DNA from: Schizophyllum amplum
Lineage: Eukaryota > Basidiomycota > Agaricomycetes > Agaricales > Schizophyllaceae
Assembly (NCBI GenBank): GCA_007026445.1
Contig: VDMD01000020.1
Span: 1-64,000 of the forward strand
Direction: 5' to 3'
DNA length: 64,000 bases
Shown here: in pieces, positions 31,980-42,565 of the stretch
Layout of the letters: each line of letters opens with the position of its first letter
How positions within the stretch are numbered: position 1 is the first letter of the stretch
The notes under the pieces: model-generated
Database searches by the model: none
Told to the model about the DNA's origin: nothing
The model's input: the letters and a program-made list of their open reading frames with translations, nothing else
Made by a program: the position numbers and the translations under genes

Positions 31980-34900
31980 ACCTGTAGCCGTAGCCCTTTT
32001 GCAAAAGTAGCTGGACTTTTTCGAGCGGCGTATTGCAAAAGCGCGGGACCCCTACCCCACACAGCCACATCCCCCTCCCGGGGCTTCCGGCCGGGGCCCT
32101 GGCTCACGGCAGGCTGCCGGGCCATCACCCCTAGGCAGCCCAAATAGGGCAGGGGCTCGCAGGTCGCCCGCCGCACACGCGGCACGCCTGGCTCGCCCTC
32201 GCGCTTGCCGCGGGCCACGTGCACTCCCCGTCGCCTTCCCGTTTGGGTGGCGCGGGCGATCGGCGTGCTCGGGGGCGTCGTGCGCGCCCGTGTCGCCGCT
32301 GCTGGCGCTTCTGCTCACTCAGGAAGTAGTAAAACAACTTATATTAGATACTGAATACATGAATACTGAGTCTGTAGAAACAGGGTGGGGGAAATATACA
32401 AAAAAAAGCGCAGAAAGCGCTGCGAAAAATTTTCGCCGGCGTATACGCGCTCGCTAGCCGGGCTGGGCTGAGCTAGGCGAGCGCGCATATGCGTCATCAT
32501 GAAGGGATGGTGGGGAGGGGGCGTTCTCCCGGCAGACGAGCTCTCGAGAAGCTCGTCGTGCGAGGAGCGCGTCGAGGCGCGGCGCCGCAGGGGCGCGCGC
32601 GGCGATCGCGGCGGTGGCGGTGGATGGCGCAACGGCAGTGTGCAGCTGTCTGGGTGAGAGGGGAAAGGGGCAGGATCGAGGTAGAAGAGGACGAGCCCGG
32701 GGCAGGGCTCGTCGCGCGGGATCGGGGAATGGCGCGGGTGGTGGGTGGGCGTATGGCGTGGGCGCGACGGCGGCGGGGGCAGCGGCGGGCAGGGCGATCG
32801 CAGCACGCGCTTCCCCAGATGCTCTTTCATCCCTCGGAGAGCGCGTTGTCGCGCCCAGGTGCGGGGGGATGGCGGCGCAGCGAGCAGCGCGGGTATTTGG
32901 CGGGTACCTACGCGTGTCGCCCGCTGTTGCTTGACAAGCGCCTCCCGGCACAGCGCATCAGCGCTCACCCTCCCCCATCCGCTTTAGTCCTGCTGAGACG
33001 AAGCGGGGGTAGGGGGAGCCGTCAAATAGCGGGCACTAGCCCGCCGACATGACGGTTATGGTGTGGGTGACAGCGGGCGCCCGAGAGAGCGCAGCGCCTA
33101 ACGCACGCGGCAAGCACGCTGGGGGTGACTTGGGGGGTGTGATACTGGCACCTGGAGGCGACACGGAGGGGCGGGAGTAGCTGCAGAGCACGTTCGGCGC
33201 TCTGCAGCTAGTGTATCTACGTTTAATTAGTTAAATTCTGATGATTTGCAAGTACACGCACCTTAGAGGGACTCCCCAAAGTCCCCCGCGCCCCACTATT
33301 GAAGAATCTGCACCGATAGATGCGCTTTTGAGCGCGCGGCGCGTCGAAGATGGCGGGGAGGGAAGGGAGCGACACGTTATGTCACGTCACGAACACGCTC
33401 ATTTCGAGCGCGTTCGGGGCGTGACATAACGCAGTAGCAGCACATCGGGAGATGTGATCGCTTCAAATGTTTGTGGGTATCCTTTACATGCTATCCTCTC
33501 TCTATTTATGTTGTTACTGCACTGATGTAGCTATGAAGTAGCCTGAAAATTGTACAAATTCAACTATGTCTACCTTCACACTGATTCTATCCTTCAATCT
33601 GATTCATCTACAGAGGCCCAATGCTCAAATATAGTTGTATATAGCCAACTTACACTTTATTAATCCATCCCAACTTTGACTGAAATTCAGGCATGGTATA
33701 TAAGGCCTGAATTGGGCGGGGGAGGCTGTATGAACAAGTGCAAACTGGTACATACCTGGCTGGATAAGAGCAGCACTTTTGGCTTCGTTTCTTTACGGAA
33801 TTTCATCGTGTTTTCTGGAATACAGAACTTCAAGATGAGCTGTATATGCTCCCGCTTCTAGAATTGCGCCAGAACGCCTCCGAAAACCTGCCGGCGACGT
33901 TGAGCGTGTCGCCAGCGAGCCTCGGATATCGGCCCGAGATGCCGAGCAACAACGATCAGCCCCCTTGCGCCCTTCCCCATGACCATGACGACCTCCCGTC
34001 GCCCCCGCCCGTTCTCACCGAACCGCAAACCGACCCGCCAGCCTCAAAGACACCGCTAGGCGAATGCCAACAACAAATACGCGCTCCCGCGCACGGGAAA
34101 GAAGTCGGAGCGCGGGATGCGCGTTGCGTGTGCGATCCCGCGCAGGAGGTGCGTACTGGCGCCCTGCACGTCGTCACTTACTGATACAGTCCAAGGCCAC
34201 GTAACGTACATAGGGGGCGGGTCTGGGGGCAACACCGCGTTTTGAATGTGGTGGACACCTATTGCCTGTCCCCCTCCCCCTCGACAACGCCCGCATGTGC
34301 GCATGCAAACCGCAGGGGGCCGTATGCGTCAGACGCGTCCGCAAGAGGCCCTATCTCTCGCCGTCCCCCCTCTCCTCACCCTCTATCCCGGCACCCAGCA
34401 GCGCGCAAGGCGTCGTGCAGGAGGGCGCTCGAGTACCCCTTGCACCGGGAACTCGCGCCCTCTTTCGCGGTGCCCGTGCGCTTCGCTGGGTCCCCTTCCT
34501 CCTCCCTTATCGCCTTAAAGCCCACCCCACTTTACATGCCGCCAGCCGCCGTCGTCGCCGTGCTTTCGAATGTGCTACACCCCGTCCCGCGCCACTCCCA
34601 AGCCCGTGCGACGGGCCCTATACTGGGCTCGTCCGCTTCTATGTCAACCCGAGACGCTCCCCCCCAGCACCCCCCACATAACCGCGCCTTGCACACGCGC
34701 CACCTGCCACCCCTGTGATCGCCGCACACCTGCAAACACACCACGCCGCCCTCCCGCGAGCGCCTCGCATGACAAGCTCCTTGAGAGCTCGTCTGCTGCC
34801 ATCATCGCCCTCCCTATATCCTTTTCACAAGGGTGCATACGCCCGCTTGCCTGGCCCACAGCCAGCCGCTGAGCGTGCTACGTGCCCGCGAAAATTTTTC

Positions 34901-35341
34901 GCAGCGCTTTTTGCGCTCTTTTCCATGTATTTCCCCGTCCCCTCACTACGTAGTGATTATATATGTAGTTATTATTCAATATATGCGTTCCTCATACACC
35001 CTTGAGCGACCGGGGAGCGCCAGCGGCGGCAGCGGCGCGCGCGCGCGACGCCCCCGAGCGCGCCGATCGCCCACGCCGCCCAAACGGGAAGGTGACGCGG
35101 AGTGCACGTGGCGCAAGGCAAGCGCGAGGGCGAGCCGGGCGTGCGCGGCGGGCGACCCGTGAGCCCCTACCCTAATTGGGTAGGCTGGGGGGTGATGGCC
35201 CGGCAGCCCGCCGTGAGCCAGGGCCCCTGCCGGAGGGCCCGGGAGGGGTGGGTGGCTGTGTAGGGTAGGGGTTCCGCGCTTTTGCAATTTGTTGCTCGGA
35301 AAAGTCCAGCTACTTTTGCAAAAGCTTTACGGCATCAGCTG
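31980..35341 (+). mobile_element. Element B: 3.36-kb inverted-repeat DNA transposon, sister of element A
   Basis: It starts ACCTGTAGCCGTAGCCC and ends CGGCATCAGCTG, with about 330-bp inverted termini and the same internal order as element A: GC-rich arm, palindrome, AT-richer centre (33440-33860), GC-rich arm. Flanks TGTTAGGC (31972-31979) and TGCTAGGT (35342-35349) agree at six of eight bases. It landed between the stop codon and the 3' purine tract of the second copia element. No transposase is encoded. The GC-rich frames inside are in shifting positions between A and B and are not genes. Confidence 0.75.
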
Positions 35342-35343
35342 TG

Positions 35344-38300
35344 CTAGGTCAAGTAGAACTCGAGACCAAGTTGAGATCTAAACTTCTCGAACTTGACGTG
35401 TCCAAGGTTCTTGGTGAACATATCCGCAGGGTTGTCGTTGCCGTCTATGAAGAACAGCTCGACCTCCTTCTCCTCGACCAGCTCGCGGATGTAATGATAG
35501 CAAATGTCGATGTGCTTCATCCGGCGGTCTCGGTAGGCATTGCTGCCAGTGAAGATTGATCCCTGGTTGTCACCGCAGATGGGGACGGGAAGGGTGATTT
35601 TGCGCTTGAGCTCTAGCAAGAGACTCTTGAGCCACATCACCTGGCGGCTACAATCAGAGAGCGCCATGTATTCTGCCTCAGTTGAAGACGACGCGATGGT
35701 GCGCTGAAGTCTAGACTGCCAGCAGACATTCCCGTTGGCCAACTTCATGAAGAAGCCGGTCGTGGATCGTTGTTATGACCCGTCTCATGACTTGCTCATC
35801 ACCTGATCATACACCGCCATCCATATATAGCCACCCACAGCCTTTCTGCCACCTGTTCACCTCATGTTTACCTTGAGGCATCCAGTACATATATCAGACC
35901 TAGCTACTGTTGTACTCTAGATCTGATATTCTAGTTGACATGGCACTCTGAACCCGTTTGATTCTCTTTTCTTTGGCTCATCTCTGTCTCGTTTACCTCT
36001 CGATTCCTCTTTTGACTTGCCTTTCTGTTCGTCCGCGCAGCACCAAGTACCGACCTTGTCATCTCCGCGTCCGGGCCGTTGACGTCCTCAACGACCAGTG
36101 GCCGTGCCTAACAATCGTCTCTTGATCGGATCGGATGCCCAATCCGAGTCGGTGAACGCAAGGAGTCCGCTGTCTGATGCACCATTGTATACGAGGGCAT
36201 AGTTCCTGGTACCAGCCAAATAGCGGCAGATATACAGTGCTTTGTGAAGGTGGTCCTGGGATGGATTGGCAGCGAACTGTGACAGCTTGGTCACTGCGTA
36301 CGCAATGTCGGAGCAAGAGCCCAACATGATGAAGAGAAGCGACCCAATCACCGATTGGAACTTCTGACGGAGAGCGGGATCAACCTCATCCTCGTTTGGC
36401 AATGGAGTGTATCCAGCCGGCAGAGGGGTTGGTGCGAACTTGGTGTTCTGCATCCCAAAGCGTTGCAGCACCTTGTCAAGATATGGGACCTGATCAATCT
36501 TGATCTTAGATCCCTCTCGAGTGATGCGCATGCGCAAGAACTCCTCAGTAATCTCCTGATTACGGCAATCCCATTGCTTGTTGAACTCTGCCTTGAGAAA
36601 GGCAAGGAGCGACTTGTCCTTTGAGAAGAACAGGGCATCATCCACATAGACAATGATGACGGCAAAGTGTCCCTTAGAGTCTTGGTAGATGAAGACGCCA
36701 GCATCCGATGTGAGTCGGACCCAGCCCATGGCTTTTGTGGACTTTGTCAGCGCTTTCCACCAAGAGAATGCAGCTTGTTTGAGTCCGTAGATTGCCTTGT
36801 GCAAGCGCATGACTTTGCGCTCTTGGCCCTTGGCAACGAAGCCTTCGGGTTGTTCCATGTAGACCTCTTCGTTCAGATCACCATATAGAAAGGCTTTCCT
36901 TACGTCGAGACCTGACATATGCCAGCCTTCAAGCGCTGCAAGCGCGATGGTCAGACAGAACGTCTCGTACCTGACAACAGGCGAGAATATCTTGTCATAG
37001 TCGATTCCCTCGACCTGACTGAAACCCTTGGCAACGAGGCGGGCTCGTTTGCGGCCATCAGATTTCTGATCAAAGACCCAGCAGCATTTGATGACCTTTC
37101 GTCTTTTCGGACGATCCACAAGAGTATAGACCTTGCGCTGACGGAGTGCAAGCTCCTCGCGGCAAGCATCCAACCAATCCTTTTGTTGCGCTTTAGGCAA
37201 CTTGGATATATCGCGGAAAGTCCAATCTCGGATATTGGACGTGTCAGGAATGTCCTCATCGTTGTCGACGGCTTTGGAAAGCAACATCGTGATGAGTCCT
37301 ACTCCCCCTTCCCGGCATAGCTGCTCTATGCGTGCCTCGTCATCGCTTAGATCCTCAGAAGCACCTGCGCCAGAGTCTGGTTGTGAGCTAGAGCCGGGAA
37401 CTCTATCATCACTGGAGGTCGCGTCTGACCGAGAGCGACCCGTGTCATTGTTGCCGACCATCCTTTTCCAGCCCTTGCTGTTCTGAATGTCCCGGACAAT
37501 GTCCGTTGGGTTCCGCTTCTCCCCATAGACGTTTCCTGGACGATTTGGCACTCGCCGCTCGCGTGTAGATCTCTGTGGTGCCTGTGGTTCCTGCTGCTGC
37601 GGAGTGATATCTCTGCGCGGACGTGGAATACGGCTCGGAGTCTCATCCCTTCGCTGATGCGGCCGGTTCAGACGGTTCTGATTGCCATCATCACCATCGT
37701 CACCTGAATCGGGATGGTGTGGAGCCGGAGGTGCAGGCGGTGGAAAATCATCGTCATCCGGCAATCCTCCAGGTTCCTGAAAGGATGGATCCTGTGGGTC
37801 CACTGGGTCGTCGTCACGCTGTGGGAAATCTTCACCAACAGGGACGTGTGCACAATGTTTATCGCTGTCAGGACAGCGGGGGAACACCTCCTCGTCAAAA
37901 AGAGCGTGAGCTCCAGTGAACAGGGAGTTGTCTTTGCGCATGAACAAAAAGCCTTTCACACCATCGGGATTGCCTAGATACATCATCAGCTCTGATTTGG
38001 GCGATAGTTTGTTCTGGTGTTTCTCCTCTAGGATAAAGACGTATGCAGCGCAACCAAAGACTCGCAGAAGCGAGACATCCGGCTGTTCTTTCTTCAGCGC
38101 TTCATGCGGAGTTTTCCACTTCAGGTGCCGGATAGGCGTCATATCGTAGACTTACGTAGCATGCTGAATGCAGAACTCCCAAAATGAATTGGGTAGACAA
38201 GCCTGAAAGTGCATGGCTTCGGCTTTGTCCATGAGCGTGCGATTGAATCGCTCAGCACGGCCATTCTGCTGATGAGCATAAGGCACGCTGTGCTTGACCT

Positions 38301-38402
38301 CGATCCCTTCGGATTTGAGGAATTCAATCAGATCCAGCGAGTGAAATTCTCCCCCATAATCAATGTGCCACTTCTTGATGGTCACCTCCTTAGGCACCCA
38401 AC
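35344..38402 (-). pseudogene. Second copia family: integrase-RT-RNase H, broken
   Basis: On the minus strand the order is the integrase C-terminal half (DYGGEFHSL, HQQNGRAERFNRTLMDKAEA), a Pro/Asp-rich linker, RT (WVFDQKSDGRKRARLVAKGF, DVRKAFLYGDLNEEVYMEQP, YVDD) and RNase H (TDSDWASDP, SSSTEAEYMALS), ending ADMFTKNLG..FYLT. It differs from the first family in every block. Breaks: an in-frame TAA at about 38150 where the family has Tyr, a 343-bp solo LTR in RNase H, and loss of everything before the integrase core at about 38402. Gag and protease are missing. Confidence 0.85.
35771..36113. repeat. Solo LTR, 343 bp, TGTTA..TAACA
   Basis: It starts TGTTATGACC and ends GCCTAACA, with a perfect ATCGT duplication (35766-35770, 36114-36118). 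Removing it with one duplicate restores the RNase H reading frame of the second copia family. The ends suggest a gypsy-type or a third copia-type element. Confidence 0.88.
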
Positions 38403-38907
38403 AAAGTGACCTTTAGCTACCACTTTTCCCACAATCTCTGGGGGCTAACTGGCCTTTTTCACAGACATCAGATATGTCTGACAGATATTTCTGTACGCCG
38501 ACATCTCTGTTAGACATATCTGATGCGTCCGAGACCTCTGTATACACAGCTATATCTGTGTACGGCTATGTCTAATTCCAGTATTCTCTGCGGGCAGACA
38601 TCTCTGTCGTTGTAAATTAAACCCGCAGACGTGTCTGCTTTGCCAGACACTGCTGCAATCAGCTGTAGCTGTACACAGAACTCTCTGCTGCATCAATACA
38701 TCTCTGATAACAGAAGTATCTGACTGCTAAATTTATATAGTATTGCACCATTTTTGCCTTTGAGCCAAGCCAACCTGTATCATCTTCCTGTTCCCTCTTA
38801 ATTCAAAGAAACGCCTCACGATAACCTTCAAACGCATGCCACTGTAGTAAGTGAAGATCATAAAGACATTGCAAGGCCCGCTACTCTGGCTACTCGCCGT
38901 GGTTGGC
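38403..38907. other. Unassigned repeat-like stretch downstream of the 1037-aa gene
   Basis: Between 38460 and 38720 a motif close to CAGACATCTCTGT recurs many times in both orientations (for example ACATCTCTGTTAGACATATC). This looks like the inside of a small repeat element. It lies directly at the break of the second copia integrase. No gene is seen. Confidence 0.4.
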
Positions 38908-41900
38908 CTACTCATTGTCGTCGCCCTCGTCATCGTCACCGTCCTCCTGCACATCGCTGTCCTCCTCCTGGTCGCCCTCCTCCTCCACCTCCTCTTCCTC
39001 CTCCTCATCCTCGTCGTCGTCATTGCTGACCTCGTCGTCCTGCTTCTCGATCTGTCTCCCCTTCCCCTTCTCCTTGAACCGCGCCTGCTGTTGCGTGTGC
39101 TCCGGCGTCGCATCATACTCCTCGTCGTCGCTCAAGTCGACCCACTTCGCCTCCACCTTCGCCTTTGCTGCCTTCCTCTTCTCGCCTTCAACACTATCAC
39201 CGTCGCTGGAAGCATCGCTGTCTTCGACACTGGGCTCGGGTGCCTGGGCGGCGTCAATTTTGCTAGTCTTCTTCGAGCCGCGCTTTGTGGTCTTTTTCAG
39301 CGCCGCCTTCTTCGGCGCCTTGCCAGCTGGAAGCGCGATATCATCGTCCGAGTCCTGCACATATCCAGCACAGCGCTCCTCCCCCCAGTATGGCTGCCAC
39401 TTGTGACGTAGATCCATACGGTCCTTCCTGTCACGCCTGTACGCCAACGAGCGCTCCCTCCAGGTGATGAGAGGCTCGCCCTCCTCCGTCTCCACTATCG
39501 GGTTGAGCGCTAGCCCCTTGAGGTTGTTGCTGACGCACTGCTCCTCCGGCAACGGCACTACAGCTGGCGCCTTGTGCTTCAGCAAGACCTCGTCCGCTTC
39601 TTCGTCACACAGGCCCCGCACGTCAATTTCCTCCTCGGCTTTCCGGCGGCGTTCGAGGATAATGGCCAACTTGGCTCCCCAGCCCTTGCCTTTCGGCTTG
39701 TAGAGGTACTCGTCAGGTTCCCCTATAGGCATCGCGTTCTTCCATTCTTTGGGCCAGCCGGTGACTTTAACGCCCCAGCGGTACGCAATGTCGGGGAACT
39801 GCTCGCGAGGGAATTGATGTGGAATATCACCAGGCTGCGCATTTTTAGAGAAGGTGAATCCCGAGCGTTTCGTTATCATGCCTGCCCGGATGGTCAGTAA
39901 GTACGCCTTTTGTGCATCGGATACGCGAGCCAACTTACCAATATCCTCCCGCAAAGCTCCACGCAACAGCCGCATCCCAAGATCCTCCTTGTTGAAGAAT
40001 TGCCGTGCGGCGTCCTCCCAGTCCTTCTTGATGAAGTATGGAGTGACCACCTTCATGTCCGTCACCATCTGGCCGTCCTCGTTCAACTTGCTGTATCTGT
40101 GCCCAAGGGTTAGCCACCAATTCCCGAGCTGGAGAGTATAGCTGACCGAAGGATGCGCTCCACAATGTCCAGCCCCCCTGCGAACTCGCTTTTGTACGTA
40201 TCCAAAATCGTCCTGAACGTCGGCCCTCCACCACACATAACAGCCCCCGCTGACTTGCCGCCGCGCCCGTGAGTATCGACGATCCAACCAACGGGTGTCA
40301 TGCCGTCTTCGAGCACAGTGGACATGGCAAGGCGTGAGTAGTGGTCCGCCGTGTCATGAAGAACGCGGGTCTGTTTATTTGCGCTGCCGGCCTTCTGGCG
40401 CGAAGCGGTCAGGTCGGCCGCATACACCAGCTCCGCCTCAAAGTGCTTTGAGATGGCGGCCTCCGTCAGATTGGGGCCAAGCTCTGCCATCTTGGCCTTA
40501 TAAGCCGCGTCTACCGCTCTGGTCAGCTCGTCCGCCGACACTGGTGTAAGATTGATTAGCAAAACTGAGTGGGCGGCAGGAGACGTCCCACTTACTGCCA
40601 CTGTTTGGGTGCGTAGCTGCGTAGTAGCTGCGGTACCGGTTGTTACGGTTCTCCTTCCGGGGCCGCACGTTGTCCGGGTGCATCCATCCTTCAGCTGAGA
40701 AGAGCTCGTTCAAAGGTACGTCGTGTTTTGCGGCCAGCGACGACAGATCCTGGAGGTACTTCGTCCCAAGGTTTCGGGCTTGCAAACGTATATGTTCGGC
40801 GATCTTCCCCCCCTTCTTCTTGCCTTTCGCCTTCTCTGCGGCGTCCTGTTTGGCGCGTGGCTTGGGCTTGGAAGGCCCGGCAACTTGAGATGGGTCTTCC
40901 ACGCCATCGTCCGCCCATGCCGCCTGGTACTCGTCAGCGGTAGGATCCACCGGGCTCGACGTACGACCCTGCACATAGTTGTCCACCGCAGTAGCATAGG
41001 CCTGCCCGGCGATGCGTTTCATGGCGGCGGTGTTGTCCTTGCGTGGCGCCTGCCCGTCATTGCGTCCCCCCTGGTCCTTCTGCCGTGGTGCCGGTGGCGC
41101 AACGTTGTTGAGCTTCGCCTTCTTGCTCTTCTTCAAACGCGGTGCTGACCACCCCTCGTCTCCCGACGAGCTCAGGTCGGGGCCGTCTAAGGATGCAAAC
41201 CGTCGCTTGCCCTTCTCTGCTTGTCGCCCGGGCTCAGGCATGGGCTCCGCACCGCTCGGCTTCCTCTTTTTCAACGGTGGCTTGGAACCTTCACGGGGAT
41301 CACCCTCGCTAGACGAACCGGAGGGGAAGTCGTCTTGGGGGGCCTGATTGCGGCCGATCTTCTTTCGCTTCCCCGACGCCAGAGCGGCGAGCTTGTCGCG
41401 ACGCTCCTGTAGAGCGATCTGGGAACCCGCGTGTACGCGTCCAGACGCAGGGCCCGGCACAACCTTGGGCGGCATAGGGTTCTCGCCAGCAGGATCCGCG
41501 AGGCGACGCTTGGCCGGCAAGTCAACGTATGCAATGGAGGATGTCTGCAGGTGATCCCCCTGCCCCGGGCGTCGCACGACATACGGAGGCGCCGGGGGTA
41601 GGGGTGCAGGGGGGGCTCCAGAGGCGCCGTTCGCAGCATCAGCATAGCTCACCTGTAATAGTTCGTGTTAGCGTCTGTGTAAATCACAATGATAACAACG
41701 CACCCCATTCAAGACCTTGCCAGAGCCTGTCGTCTGGTGCGTCTGGTGCTGCATCGTCTTCCGTGCGGTGGTGGGAAGGGGCTTGATGACATGCTCGTGC
41801 GTGCCCGCGGACAGCTTGTCCGGCGTGGGCGCCAGCGCACCGGCGACGCCAGATGACTTGTTCCCAGCAGCCGCGGCAACCTTCTGCTTCGCCCCAGAGC

Positions 41901-42234
41901 GCTCGTCGGTCTTCTTTGGGCCGGTAATCTTGCCCTTGCGGCCACCGGGAGGGCCCACCTTCTCCGGCTGAGTGGCCTGCCCCGCCTTGCCGCCTGGGGC
42001 TCCCGCCTTCCCGCGCGCGGCGCCCTGCCCGCCCTTCGCGTCCTTCGCGTCCTTCGCGTCCTTCGCGTCCTTCGCGACCTTCACGTCCTTCGCGACCTTT
42101 GCGACCTTCGCAGTCGCGGGGCCCTTCCCGCCCGTGGCGTCCGTCGTAGGTTTCGCCCCTCGGGTAACCGACCGCGTAACATGCGGCACCGCCTCCGCTT
42201 CAGCGAGCTTAGTAGTACGACGAGTGTTCATCAT
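38908..42234 (-). CDS. Unrecognised 1037-aa protein, basic N-terminus and acidic C-terminus
   Basis: Five exons (42234-41704, 41652-40596, 40540-40147, 40096-39939, 39881-38908) join in phase across short introns of 50-57 nt, giving 3114 nt and no stop. The N-terminal 190 residues are Lys/Ala/Gly-rich with a nine-base repeat coding for KDA units (KVAKDAKDAKDAKDA), like a histone H1 tail. A long Ser/Pro/Lys-rich, probably disordered part follows. The middle looks folded (MTPVGWIVDTHGRGGKSAG, GGGPTFRTILDTYKSEF, VVTPYFIKKDWEDAARQFF, and KVTGWPKEWKNAMP). The C-terminus is a long Asp/Glu run. I know no family for the core. The charge layout suggests a chromatin or nucleic-acid protein (inference). 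Absence of breaks in such a decayed region suggests a live gene or recent mobile cargo. Confidence 0.7.
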
Positions 42235-42565
42235 ATTCGCTGTAGCGCTGCCGTTGTCGGTGAGTTTGACGTGGTAAGAAGCAGGAAGAAAACCAAGACG
42301 CAGCTGGACAGAAACGTCTGGAGGGCCGATCAGTCTGAGGCCCCAACATCAAGCCTCGTGTTGGTCCTATTGATGAGATCCCTCCTTCTTGCTTGACCCT
42401 GGATTCGGCACTTTCGGAATATCTGTAATGTTCTCAGCAATTCCACAGCTGGCCCAAACTACTGCCAAACTCACACGACTCATTCAGGCTGCAGCAAGAT
42501 ACTGGTAATATTGTAAGATTGTACGATAAAAAGCTGGCTGTAAGCGACGACTGCCCTCAGCGACC

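Noticed and set aside
38851..39411. Hydrophobic Leu/Val-rich frame that looks like a membrane protein
   Set aside because: It is the antisense of the Asp/Glu-rich tail of the 1037-aa gene.
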